Of a stretch of DNA of 64,000 bases, positions 54,980 through 64,000 are shown piece after piece (the stretch's first letter is position 1; each line of letters starts with the position of its first letter). The DNA is from Brachycybe producta (taxonomy: Eukaryota; Arthropoda; Diplopoda; Playtdesmida; Andrognathidae), in assembly GCA_036925085.1 (NCBI GenBank), contig JAUPFP010000014.1:1740001-1804000 (forward strand), written 5' to 3'. The position numbers and the translations under genes were made by a program. Below the pieces are notes generated by a model, which made no database searches, was not told where the DNA came from, and saw only the letters and a program-made list of their open reading frames with translations.

Positions 54980-57280
54980 ATAATAATGACGAACAATTAA
55001 TGTGAAAATATAATTGTATTTTAAATTATCGACAAATTTATTTCAACTAATTATCAATTTTAATTATTTTTTTCTGCAGAAAATTCTCATTATTCGTAAA
55101 ATAATCATATATAAATGTAAATACAATTTGAATTTCTGATTATTTTATTAATTGAAGTTTTTTTTTGGAAAAAAATGAGCGAATTTTATTTGTAAAAATA
55201 ATGCAATTTATAAAGTAAATGGGTTCAGTTCATTGACACTCATGTAATTTATTTGTGAAAAGTGAACCAAAATGGCGGATTGCTATTTAACATGGGGTGT
55301 ATGCGTGTCAGTTAACTACCATACAATATTTTTTCTAGCATGTATTAAACAGAGATAGTGCTGCCATCTAGTGAGTAATTTCTTACTAGACATGGGCGCT
55401 CAAGGGGAACGACATAGAAGAAAATCATGTACAAGATTCACTAAGATTCACTGAGATTCCAAACAAAGCGTATGCATGATAAACCGTTTTAACTTTCATC
55501 TGCATTTTACTTTATACCCAGAATAAAATTAAAATGTGAAACTTTTGGTAAAAATACGGATAAAAAGTAAAACGGCTTGCTATGCAAAAAGAAATTCACC
55601 CCCTGTGTCGTCCATCTTATAAGAAAAAAAAAATGATTTTAAACGTTTTTAAGTGCTTTCAAAACCACTTAAAGTTCCCAAAAATATTTTGTTTATATAG
55701 CTTAAAAATTAACATATAAGTATCTTAAAATTACAGGTTTTTAAATTTGTTTTTCGCTTTTATGTTGTTCAAATTTCCCGCCAAATAATTTTAAATTTTT
55801 CTCTTTTTTCAAAACTTAATATAAAATTTATTTTTAAAAATATCTTTGTAAAAATAGTCTTTTTGTTTATTGAATCATCTAGTGTACAATTGAATACAGG
55901 TATAAATTAAATATCACTTCTTTAAATTGTTTAATTGAAAAGAGAAATCCTTTATATTCCATAGAAAAATAATACAATTTCTGGATCAAATCGGTTTCCT
56001 TTTATTCAGATGACGTCATGCGCGTGCGCAGGTTTTACAACTTGAATAGTTAAGCATCACCGTTCTCATTCCTAAATGGCCTTTCCCCTTTCTTATGGTG
56101 CTGCCATCTAGTGAGTCATCATTTTTCATTTCGTGCTTATTTTATGGTCGATTTCCTCGTCTGACGTCGTGTTTTCATTGTTTTTTTATAGTTTCTCGCG
56201 TTCTTTTTCGAGATATTTCATATCTGAAGGCTCAATTAAGCTGTTATCTGTGTTCAAGTTGAAATTTAGGTGAGTTTTAATTGTTTAAAAGTGTTTTTTG
56301 GTTCCATATTGCGTTCGTTTCCTGTTTTCTTCATAGACTTAACATGGGGAATAAATTATCCATTCTTGTGTTGAAATTTGTGTTTTAAGACGTGGTCATT
56401 GAAAGAAGTTGGACCTTTTGACAGGTCATAGGTCAATCTTAGTATTAGTTGCAGTCAAATGATTACGAAAAAGTCTGAAATGTTGATGGAAACCATTCAA
56501 TTTTTAAGTTTTTGTCGCTCGTTTCTCATTTCGCCGCCACTTTTTAATGTAGATCCAATCGTAGGCGAAATGGGAATTGTGATTTATTAACCATTTATGA
56601 ACAAATGATGTTTATTTTACTAATTACTATGCATTTCAATGAATTACATTTAAATGAAAGGCCTTGATGTTGTTGATGACCGTAATTTATCAGTTTTTAA
56701 TTAATGGTTTGATTAGAATTCAATGTTTAATGCGTATAATTGCATTCTGAAAAAAAAAACCCGGAAAAAATATAAGGAAAGTTTAAAACAAGAACTGAAA
56801 ACGCAATTGAAATGCACGAATTATTTAGAAATTTCTGAATAAGGTAAAGAAATTGCCTGAAAGTGGTTTAAGAAGTGTTAGGAAGAACAAAAACTTCCTA
56901 AAACGATGTCGGGAATGGTGAAAACTGCCTGATAATGAATTAGGAAATGTAAAAGATACCTGAGATGAGGTCAGAAAGGTTAAAAGAGACCTGAAATGAC
57001 ATCAGAAAGGTTAAAGCATTCTGAAAATATATTTGAAATAACAACAAAAAATCATTTGAAAATAACTTAGGAAGTGTAAAACTCATCAGTAAAGGTAAAA
57101 ACTGTATGAAAGCAGCCTGAAAATGTATCAGAAAGAGCAAAAAATTACCAGAAATTATGCCAGGAAAAGATAATAACAGCGTAAATATTTATTGACAAGT
57201 GTAAATACAGCCTGAAAGTGTTAAACTGCCTGAGAAAATGTCAGGTTTTGCTGAAACAGCCTTAAAATGTTTTAGGAGGC
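54980..57280. other. Intergenic, mostly without recognised repeats
   Basis: Holds the candidate Ctr1 first exon (55985-56269), two GCTGCCATCTAGTGAGT motifs (55360, 56100) and an AAAATGGCGG (YY1-like) at 55268. No coding exon recognised. Confidence 0.4.
55985..56269 (+). promoter_or_regulatory. Candidate promoter and non-coding first exon of Ctr1
   Basis: This is a less repetitive, relatively CpG-rich patch in an otherwise repeat-laden gap. It holds TGACGTCA (CRE-type, about 56010) directly followed by GCGCGTGCGCA (NRF1-like). The patch ends in AAATTTAG|GTGAGT, a strong splice donor at 56270. A matching acceptor (TTTAAG, 61526) lies 21 bp before the Ctr1 ATG, so a 5.3-kb 5' UTR intron is plausible. 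It could equally be the start of an unseen non-coding RNA. Confidence 0.35.
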
Positions 57281-57284
57281 CTGA

Positions 57285-57515
57285 GGAAGGGCAAAACAGG
57301 TTGAAAATCTATCAGGAATTACAAAAACTGCCTGAAAAGTTTCAGGAATTGCAAAAACTGCCTGAAAAAAAGGCGTTAGGAATTGTGAAAATTGCCTGAA
57401 AAAAAAACTTCAGGGATTGCAAAAACTGCCTGATAAAAAGCTTCAGGAATTGCAGAAACTGCCTGAAAAAAAGCTTCAGGAATTGCAGAAAATGCCTGAA
57501 AAAAAGCTTCGGGAA
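57285..57515. repeat. ~33-bp tandem repeat
   Basis: About 6-7 units of GCCTGAAAAAAAGCTTCAGG AATTGCAGAAACT. Looser GCCTGAAA-type copies extend back to about 56850. Confidence 0.75.
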
Positions 57516-57644
57516 TTGCAAAACGAACAGTAACGACCTTAATGAATGGAATACTTGTATCCGGGATATGATATTTCAATTTAAAAGTTTGTTTTTTTGA
57601 TGACGTCATGGATGAATGATACAGGGTGTCTTAAGGCGCAGAAA

Positions 57645-57765
57645 AACCAAGCTTAGATGTTCGCGAACGGTTCGAGAGCTGCTTGCGAGCATAACGCCTA
57701 CACCGGTTTCTGTTTCTGTTCGCTAACAGGTCCCGAACGGTTCGCGAGCTTGGTTTATCCGTGCA
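57645..57765. repeat. Family K palindrome, short copy
   Basis: AAACCAAGCTTAGATGTTCG CGAACGG... against ...CCGAACGGTTCGCGAGCTTG GTTT. Confidence 0.65.
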
Positions 57766-58329
57766 ATTTAGGACCATATTCTATAACGTTACTTGAGTTA
57801 CCCTTCTAGTTTCTAAAACACTTTCTAGTTTCTGCCTTAATTTTGTAAGACAGAAATAATCAAAGAGTTCGAAAGGCGTTTTTACACTTTAAAAAAACCA
57901 CCTGCTCGCAAAGCAAAGCTTAAAACAAAATAAAGCTTAGCTTAAAAATTTTGTCATAGGAAAATGTAGTCAAGGTCATGTTTTTTAAGTTTAGCTTTAT
58001 TTTAAAGTAACGTTTTAGAACCGAGGTTAGTAGTTAAAGGTAATATTGAGACACCCTGTATTTATCAATGGAATTTAATAAAAGGAACTTGAAGACAATG
58101 GAATTTTTATCTGTTTTTTTAATAATAAATATTAAAAACTTATCGATTAGCTTTTTTGGGGGAAGGGGGGGGGGCATATATCTTTCATTTTGAAATGTCA
58201 GATTTTTTTCGGATCAGATTTCTTTTGTTTAAAATGAATTGAAATTTGGGTTCAAATGTCAATCAAAAGTCAATTCAATTCATTTTGATCAAGATCATCA
58301 TTATATAAAAAATAAAGCAGTTCGTTAGA

Positions 58330-59100
58330 TTGGAAAAAAGCGCTAAAAGTGAGCGAAGGATCGTCTGCTTTTTGAAGCTAAAAAGGAAGCCATCTTGCCA
58401 AGGTGGACGACATCAAATGGGTGAATCTCGTACGGCATAGCAAGACAAGCAGTTAGAAAACCGGATGAACAGAAGTTGGCTCCGCCCTTTTTATAACGAA
58501 AGCAACTTCTAATTGGTTGGTAACTTGGTTATGTAGTCTGGCGTCAAATGCTCCGCCCTTTTCAACGTCGAACCACACAACAAACCAATTAGAAGTTGCC
58601 GGTTAGTCATAAAAAGGACGGAGCCAACTGAAGTTCGTCCCGATTTCTAAACGCCTGTCATAGCATGTTGTATTTTCAAGGGTGATGACATTAGAGGGTG
58701 AATCTCGTATGCCCGGTAATCGTATAGTAACTGAAGTGCTAAGTACAGTTTGCGCCCTCTATTGGCAACGCTCAGTTTGGGCAGGAAGTGATCTCCGATA
58801 GGATGAACTCTTATATCTGATATACTTTTGTATAAGTATCTTGATACAAAGGTAAATCAGCTCCAGGTTAGAACAAAAGCGCTAAAAGTGAGCGAAGAAT
58901 TGTCTGCTTTTTTTGAAGCTAAAAAGGAAGCCAAAGAAGACGACACAGGTTTGTGAATCTCGTCCGGTATAGCAAGCTGTATTTTCAAGGATGACGACAT
59001 TAGAGGGTGAATCTCGTACGCCCTGTAATCATATGGTAACTGAAGAACTAAGTACAGTTTGCGCCCTCTATTGACAACACTCAGCTATGGCACGAAACGC
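58330..59100. repeat. Family I repeats, copies 2 and 3
   Basis: 58330-58800 is interrupted by a family B MITE (58445-58658). 58870-59100 is an uninterrupted copy that shows the empty site (GTATAGCAAGCTGTATTTTC). Confidence 0.8.
58445..58658. mobile_element. Family B MITE inserted in family I repeat
   Basis: ACAAGCAGTTAGAAAACCGG to CCCGATTTCTAAACGCCTGT, flanked by CATAGCAAG / CATAGCATG (9 bp, one change). Confidence 0.85.
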
Positions 59101-59299
59101 GCCAATAGGAAGAGCTCTTAAATGAGTCACCTCTGTATGATTTTTGATAAAATGAATTAACTAAATTAAGACAGAAGTAAAAACAAAAAAGACTAGAAAT
59201 ATAATATTTAATGACATATTTATAACAATCTCACTTTACATAGTTCTATTTCAATGTTATGGTTAGGCCTATTTTGTGTTATTTTGAATTATAGAAAAT

Positions 59300-59970
59300 T
59301 TTATAAAAGTGCTTTAGAAACTAGAAGAGTAAAATAAATTACATAAAAAGAAACTCTTCTAGTTTCTAAAAACATACAGCGATTTCAACACAAATTTATT
59401 AAATTCTTCTTTAAAAAAACATGAGTTATTACGTTTTAAATAAGAAAACTGCTTTAGTGATTTAGGAAAAAATACTTTAAAAACTAGAAGACAATATTCA
59501 AGTCATGCATTTACTCTTCTAGTTTCTAAACACACAGATTTTAACAGAAATTTATACAATTTATAAAGTTCTGTTTCAAACGTAAAGGTTATTGCGTTTT
59601 CAATAAGAAAACTGTTTTAATTATTTTTAGAAGAAAAAAAAATGCTTTAAAAACTAGAAGAGTAAAATGAATTGCATAAATAGAATTTTAATGTTGATTT
59701 CTTTTATAATTTTTATGGAAAGTATCTTTCTTCTAGTTTTATTCTAGTTGTCAATATGACAATATTCAAGTCATTCGTATTTACTCTTCTAGTTTCTAAA
59801 CACACACAGATTTGAACACGTAAGGAAATAAAGCAAAATAACACGCGCGCACAAAAAAGGCTGCAGAACAATTGCAGCACAAATTAATTAACAGCTGTAC
59901 AAATTCTAGTTACTCCACATGCGTAGAATAACGTCGAAAGGTGCATTAGAAACTAGAAGAGTAAGAGGTG
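59300..59970. repeat. Cluster of minimal family E repeats
   Basis: Seven or more alternating arms AAACTAGAAGAGTAAA and ACTCTTCTAGTTTCTAAA at 59318-59360, 59480-59530, 59650-59800 and 59950, many with almost no interior. Confidence 0.7.
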
Positions 59971-60108
59971 GATGTGTTACAGGGTGTTTTCATACTTATA
60001 TACCTAAATACATGTTTATAAAAAAAAATAATTAGGCTTTTTGCAATAAAAAAATGACTGGTTAGATGCTAGAGTTCTCCTTGAGTTAACCTGTGAATGA
60101 CCTATTTA

Positions 60109-60753
60109 CGGAGCCCTGTAAAGGATATGCGAGATTTTTTTTTTAAAAAACTCAGCATTTCCACTTTTCCCAGAATCTCGACATTTCGACTTTTAATCTT
60201 TTATTCGGCCATGTTAACTATGCCATGTTGTGCGCACCATACTCTTAATAATTAAGTTATTGCTGCTACAAGAGGGCGCTTGCTATAATTTCATTGTTAG
60301 AGTATAGTGCGCTCAACATGGCATAATTAACATGGCCGAATAAAAGTGATTAAAAGTCGACATTTCGAGATTAAAGTCGACATTTCGAGATTAAAGTTGA
60401 CATTTCGAGATTAAAGTCGACATTTCGAGATTAAAGTCGACATTTCGAGATTAAAGTCGACATTTCGAGATTAAAGTCGACATTTCGAGATTAAAGTCGA
60501 CATTTCGAGATTAAAGTCGACATTTCGAGATTAAAGTCGACATGTCGAGATTAAAGTCGACATGTCGAGATTAAAGTCGACATTTCGAGATTAAAGTCGA
60601 CATTTCGAGATTAAAGTCGACATGTCGAGATTAAAGTCGACATGTCGAGATTAAAGTCGACATGTCGAGATTAAAGTCGAAATTTCGAGATTCTGGAAAA
60701 AGTGGAAATGTCGAGATTTTAAAAAAATCGCGCGTGTCCTTTACAGGGCTCCG
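60109..60753. mobile_element. Family A MITE, copy 3, with an internal 20-bp array
   Basis: CGGAGCCCTGTAAAGGATAT to CTTTACAGGGCTCCG flanked by TA. At 60348-60690 the right subterminal arm carries about 17 tandem copies of GATTAAAGTCGACATTTCGA, many identical. Copies 1 and 2 of the family have only one to three such units. Confidence 0.9.
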
Positions 60754-60899
60754 TACCTATTCTTTTAGCCTCTTCGATCAAATCTATTTTGTTAAAAAAA
60801 AAAACATAATTCACACTTAAAATAAAGTTTTTGCGATGAAATTTTACTTTTTTTGTGCAAAAAAGAAAAAGTCCCATAAAAAGTAAAATTTCATCGTAA

Positions 60900-61460
60900 A
60901 GAGTTTATTTTAAAAGTGATTCATTATTACTCTTCTAGTTTCTAAAAAAACACTTTCAATTTCGTCTTTATTATGTTCAAGCTGATCTTAAGATGTTTTA
61001 TGAAGAGCAGTTGTAAACCACTAATGAGAAATTGAGTGTTTTAGAAACTAGAAGGGTAGTTGAATCATAGTAAGGGATTATTTTCATATTTGATGTTTCA
61101 AAATAAACTTTTATGTAAGTTTGCAATTTTTTCTATAAAAAGTTCGTTTTGAAGTAAATTTCCTTAATTTTGCTTCTAAAAGACAGAATAATCTAAGAGT
61201 CTAAGGTAGAAATTGAAAGTGTTTTATAAACTAGAAGGGTAGCTCTTAATCACTTAGAGTATTTTCATATTGATTATATTTCAAAATAAACTTTTTTATA
61301 AACAAAAATTCAAAAATATCGTCTGCTTCAAGTTGGATAATTTTAAAACAGACATAAAAAAAAGCTCATTTTGAAAGATTTATCAATATGAAAACACGCT
61401 CAAGTGATTGAGTTACCCTTCTAGTTTGTAAAAAAAACATTTTAGTTTTGCTGTTGAAAT
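60900..61460. repeat. Family E repeats upstream of Ctr1
   Basis: Arms at 60928, 61030 and 61215, inverted arm at 61415; the last pair (61210-61440) forms a full palindrome ending ~100 bp before the Ctr1 ATG. Confidence 0.7.
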
Positions 61461-61547
61461 AAAAAAATAAGAGTTCGAGGGACGTTTTATTTATTGAAAA
61501 TTCTTCGTAATTCTTTGTAATTTAAGTCGTATTCCGAGGGCCAAAAA

Positions 61548-61640
61548 ATGGATCACGCTCACCACCACGACATGCCAATGCCAATGCCCACCGATATGCC
61601 CGATATGAATAATGGCTCAATGGACCACTCGATGATGCAG
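61548..61640 (+). CDS. Ctr1: Ctr1 exon 1 (Met/His-rich ectodomain)
   Basis: 31 codons ending SMMQ before a GTCACT donor, a weak donor consensus. Reading continues openly into the intron (a proline run from a CTC microsatellite, then a transposon), but that part is not coding, because exon 2 restores the family sequence in phase 0. Confidence 0.9.
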
Positions 61641-63476
61641 GTCACTCACCAATCACACCTACCTCCTCCTCCTCCTCCTCCTCCTCACAGCCAGTTAGAA
61701 ATCGGGACGAACTTCAGTTGGCGCCGCCCTTTTTATGACGACCGGCAACTTTTAATTGGTTTGTTGTGTTGTTCGACGTTGAAAAAGGGCGGAGAATGTG
61801 ACGTCAGACTACATAACCAAAGAATTAGAAGTTGCCGGTCGTCATAAAAGGGGCGGAGCCAACTGTAGTTCTTTCCGATTTCTAACTGCCTGTCTCCCTC
61901 CTCTTTCTATATTTTGAAAATTTCAACAAAAAAAATGCCTTCAAATTTGTATTTAATTTTCTAGATGTATTTTCACACCGGTTACACGGAAACCATTTTG
62001 TTTTACAGTTGGAGCATTAATTCAGTCGGTGGTAAGATATATGTGACACACGAGAGTAGAGATCTGTGAACGGTTCGGAAACTAGACTTTTTTAATGTCT
62101 TGGTTCACTTTCCAATGGTCCAAATTAAGAAAGAGGACGAGGAAACTTGGTACTTTTGAACCCTCTGAACTGAGTTACAACATAAACACCAGTTTTTATC
62201 TTGAGTGTCGTTTAATAAAAAGGGTTAATTCTATTTTGGAGAACCCTGGCTCAAGAGAGTTCAAGTGTCAAGGTTTCTTAGTTGAATTTTGGTCGAATTA
62301 ATTTCGGTTCAAGTTATTTCTCGAAGCGAACTTGCAGTTAATGCCAAACTTATACTTCTATTAAGTAACTGTAACTTCAGTAGTCAAAGTTTCATTGCAG
62401 TTATGACTTAAAGAGAAGTAACTATGAAGTTACAGTTACTTTTATTAAGTTACTACAACTTACGGGAAGTAACTGTAACTTCAGCAGAGGAAGTTACATG
62501 GCAGTTATGACTTTAGGAGAAGTAACTATGAGTTCTAGTTACAGTTACTTTTTATTAAGTTACTACAACTTACAGGAAGTAACTATAACTTCACCTGAGA
62601 AAGTTACTTTGCAGTCTGGACTTAGAAGTAACTTTAACGTCTAGTTAACAGTTACTTTTATTAAGTTGTAGTAACTTTCTGAAAGTAATTGTAACGCAAG
62701 CTAAGAAAATTTCTTTGCAGTTATAACTTAGGTGAAGTAACTTTTTATTCTAGTTACTTTTTATTCAGTGTTAGAAAGTAACTGGAAACGCAGTTAACTT
62801 TGTGAAAACCATTTCGATGTTCGACTAATTCACTTTGTCCAAATTCAACATAGAAAGAAACTTAAAAACTTGAGTTTCAACTTGAACTCTCAGAGAATGG
62901 TTCCAAAAAACACAGAAAAACAATGTTATATTGAGTTTCAATGTTGGAATTTCCTGATCTGAGAGTTCAAAGTTGAGGTTTCTCAATTGAATAACTATGT
63001 TTGGGACTTGTATTTAAGGATTGATCGGTTCGTGTATCGGAATCTTCTTTCTTGCGATCATTTACGAAGCCTTGAAGTATTTCCGAGAGTATCTTTTCAA
63101 GCGGTCTTTCGCCAATGTCAATTACAGTTCGGTGACTGTAGTCGGAGGAGGAGGCGGCGGCTCAGATCCGAACAAAGTCGTTCAAGATGTCCGACAATCT
63201 TTAAGGTAAAACACAATAAAGACAAGAAAAAGAGAAACATTTTTTCATACTTTTTTCTTCTTCGTCCTTTTCAGGAGACGTCTCTTAAGTTCGGGTCATT
63301 TCTTACAAACGGCCCTTCACGTGATCCAAGTGGCCCTTAGTTATTTTCTTATGCTGATATTCATGACCTATAACATTTGGTTGTGTTTAGCCGTCATTTT
63401 AGGAGCCGGAGCGGGGTTTTTTATATTCGGATGGAAAAAGTCGATCGTAGTCGACATAACGGAACATTGCCACTGA
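61548..63476 (+). CDS. Ctr1: High-affinity copper transporter Ctr1 (SLC31A), 4 coding exons, 182 aa
   Basis: Exons are 61548-61640, 61965-62031, 63019-63205 and 63275-63476, all GT-AG with consistent phases. The extracellular N-terminus is rich in Met and His ([20 protein letters not shown]), the copper-capturing region. [16 protein letters not shown] leads into TM1 (about 55-70). TM2 carries the MxxxM selectivity motif (Met142, Met146 in [11 protein letters not shown]). TM3 carries GxxxG packing (Gly159, Gly163), and the protein ends in the conserved His-Cys-His (180-182). This is a trimeric plasma-membrane importer of Cu(I); all functional signatures are present. Length matches the family (about 190 aa in human). 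Intron 1 holds a MITE that starts 46 bp past the donor, and intron 2 holds an AGTAACT-type tandem array. Confidence 0.96.
61687..61893. mobile_element. Family B MITE in Ctr1 intron 1
   Basis: ACAGCCAGTTAGAAATCGGG to CCGATTTCTAACTGCCTGT, inserted in a CTC microsatellite, so the target duplication is ambiguous. It fills most of the 324-bp intron and leaves 71 bp before exon 2. Confidence 0.85.
61965..62031 (+). CDS. Ctr1: Ctr1 exon 2
   Basis: Encodes [20 protein letters not shown] up to a codon split by the intron. Acceptor TTTTCTAG, donor GGTAAG. Confidence 0.94.
62330..62800. repeat. AGTAACT/AGTTACT tandem repeat (Ctr1 intron 2)
   Basis: About four units of ~110 bp: TTATTAAGTTACTACAACTT, GGAAGTAACTGTAACTTCAG, TTACATGGCAGTTATGACTT. 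Same theme as 29860-30530. Confidence 0.8.
63019..63205 (+). CDS. Ctr1: Ctr1 exon 3 (TM1 and cytosolic loop)
   Basis: Encodes [20 protein letters not shown], a serine/glycine-rich loop ([11 protein letters not shown]) and QDVRQSL, ending AG|GTAAAA. The glycine run is a small codon repeat. Confidence 0.95.
63275..63476 (+). CDS. Ctr1: Ctr1 exon 4 (TM2, TM3, HCH tail)
   Basis: Encodes [38 protein letters not shown] and the terminal EHCH. Nearly identical to vertebrate Ctr1 over this stretch. Stop TGA 63474-63476. The remaining sequence to the window end is probably 3' UTR. Confidence 0.97.
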
Positions 63477-64000
63477 ATTTGGTTGTTGAAGACGGTTCGG
63501 TTACGAATCCTCTCGTTCTTTGTTCTCGGCAACCGACGAGCAGAAGAAGAAAAAGGAGAATTCGTACGATCCGTTCGTACAAATTGGACCATCAACATAT
63601 CCTTTAACTTAGGTTTTTCGTTCATTTTCGAAGAACCGAAACAACAAAAATAACAAACAAAATACTATTATAACGAAAGAGGAAAACAAAATGACCGAAA
63701 CTACAAACATTTTTCATTTCTATTTAGTTGGAGGGTTTTTCCCTCCATTTCTCCTCCCGTCCCCCCCCCCCCTAAAAATTAGAATTTTCTTTTGTAAATG
63801 TTGGGTTTTATTAGTCTTGGGACCACAAAGAAGTGAAAGGACTCTTTTATTATCCGATTTTTTTAATTTATATGCAGTATTTGAGACAAATTATATTATT
63901 TTATGCAATATTATTGGTTTTGGTATCTGTATTCCGAAAAAAACGAACAATTTATTTCTCGGAAAGAAACTTGTGCCATTGGAACGCATTTCGGAAAAAC
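63477..64000 (+). other. Probable Ctr1 3' UTR and downstream
   Basis: No gene. Poly-C run at 63761-63772. No clear polyadenylation signal before the window end. Confidence 0.45.

Noticed and set aside
61641..61847. Extension of the Ctr1 first exon through a proline run
   Set aside because: The proline run is a CTC microsatellite followed by a family B MITE; splicing at 61640 restores the conserved MYFHTGY sequence.

Overview
This looks like a piece of an arthropod nuclear genome, or at least a moulting-animal one. It is AT-rich and intron-rich, with ordinary GT-AG introns and extreme repeat density. The host call rests on two genes specific to ecdysteroid hormone synthesis: a CYP307 (Spook) P450 and a Neverland/DAF-36 Rieske oxygenase. 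I cannot place it below that level.

Four protein genes, all on the + strand, can be assembled exon by exon with matching splice phases. (1) A stomatin-family band-7 membrane protein (4216-30810, 6 exons, 311 aa) is spread over 26.6 kb because introns 1, 3 and 4 (8.8, 11.5 and 4.5 kb) are packed with transposons and tandem arrays. (2) spook/CYP307A (43285-46970, 3 exons, 540 aa) has a TATA box just upstream. (3) neverland (51397-54586, 7 exons, 418 aa) starts 4.4 kb downstream of spook in the same orientation. (4) A Ctr1/SLC31A copper transporter (61548-63476, 4 coding exons, 182 aa) has a possible non-coding first exon near 56.0-56.3 kb.

Neverland makes 7-dehydrocholesterol from cholesterol, and Spook acts in the next ('black box') stage, so two consecutive enzymes of the moulting-hormone pathway sit side by side. 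Stomatin and Ctr1 have no obvious link to that pathway.

Most of the remaining sequence is recognisable as repeats. There are several families of short inverted-repeat DNA transposons (MITEs): a TA-flanked CGGAGCCC palindrome, an ACAGGCAGTTAGAAA palindrome with 8-9 bp target duplications, a TA-flanked GGGCTCGGATTTT element, a very abundant element with GTTTTAGAAACTAGAAGGGT arms, and others. There are also a decayed mariner with the C-terminal end of its transposase, a nested hAT-like element and a tRNA-derived SINE. Long minisatellites have units of 42, 33, 17, 20, 32 and ~136 bp. Several of these arrays lie inside, and seem to grow out of, a transposon or an older satellite unit. Long open frames across the arrays are artefacts of unit lengths divisible by three.

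No CRISPR, rRNA or convincing functional tRNA gene was seen. Repeat-family letters (A, B, C...) are labels made up for this answer.
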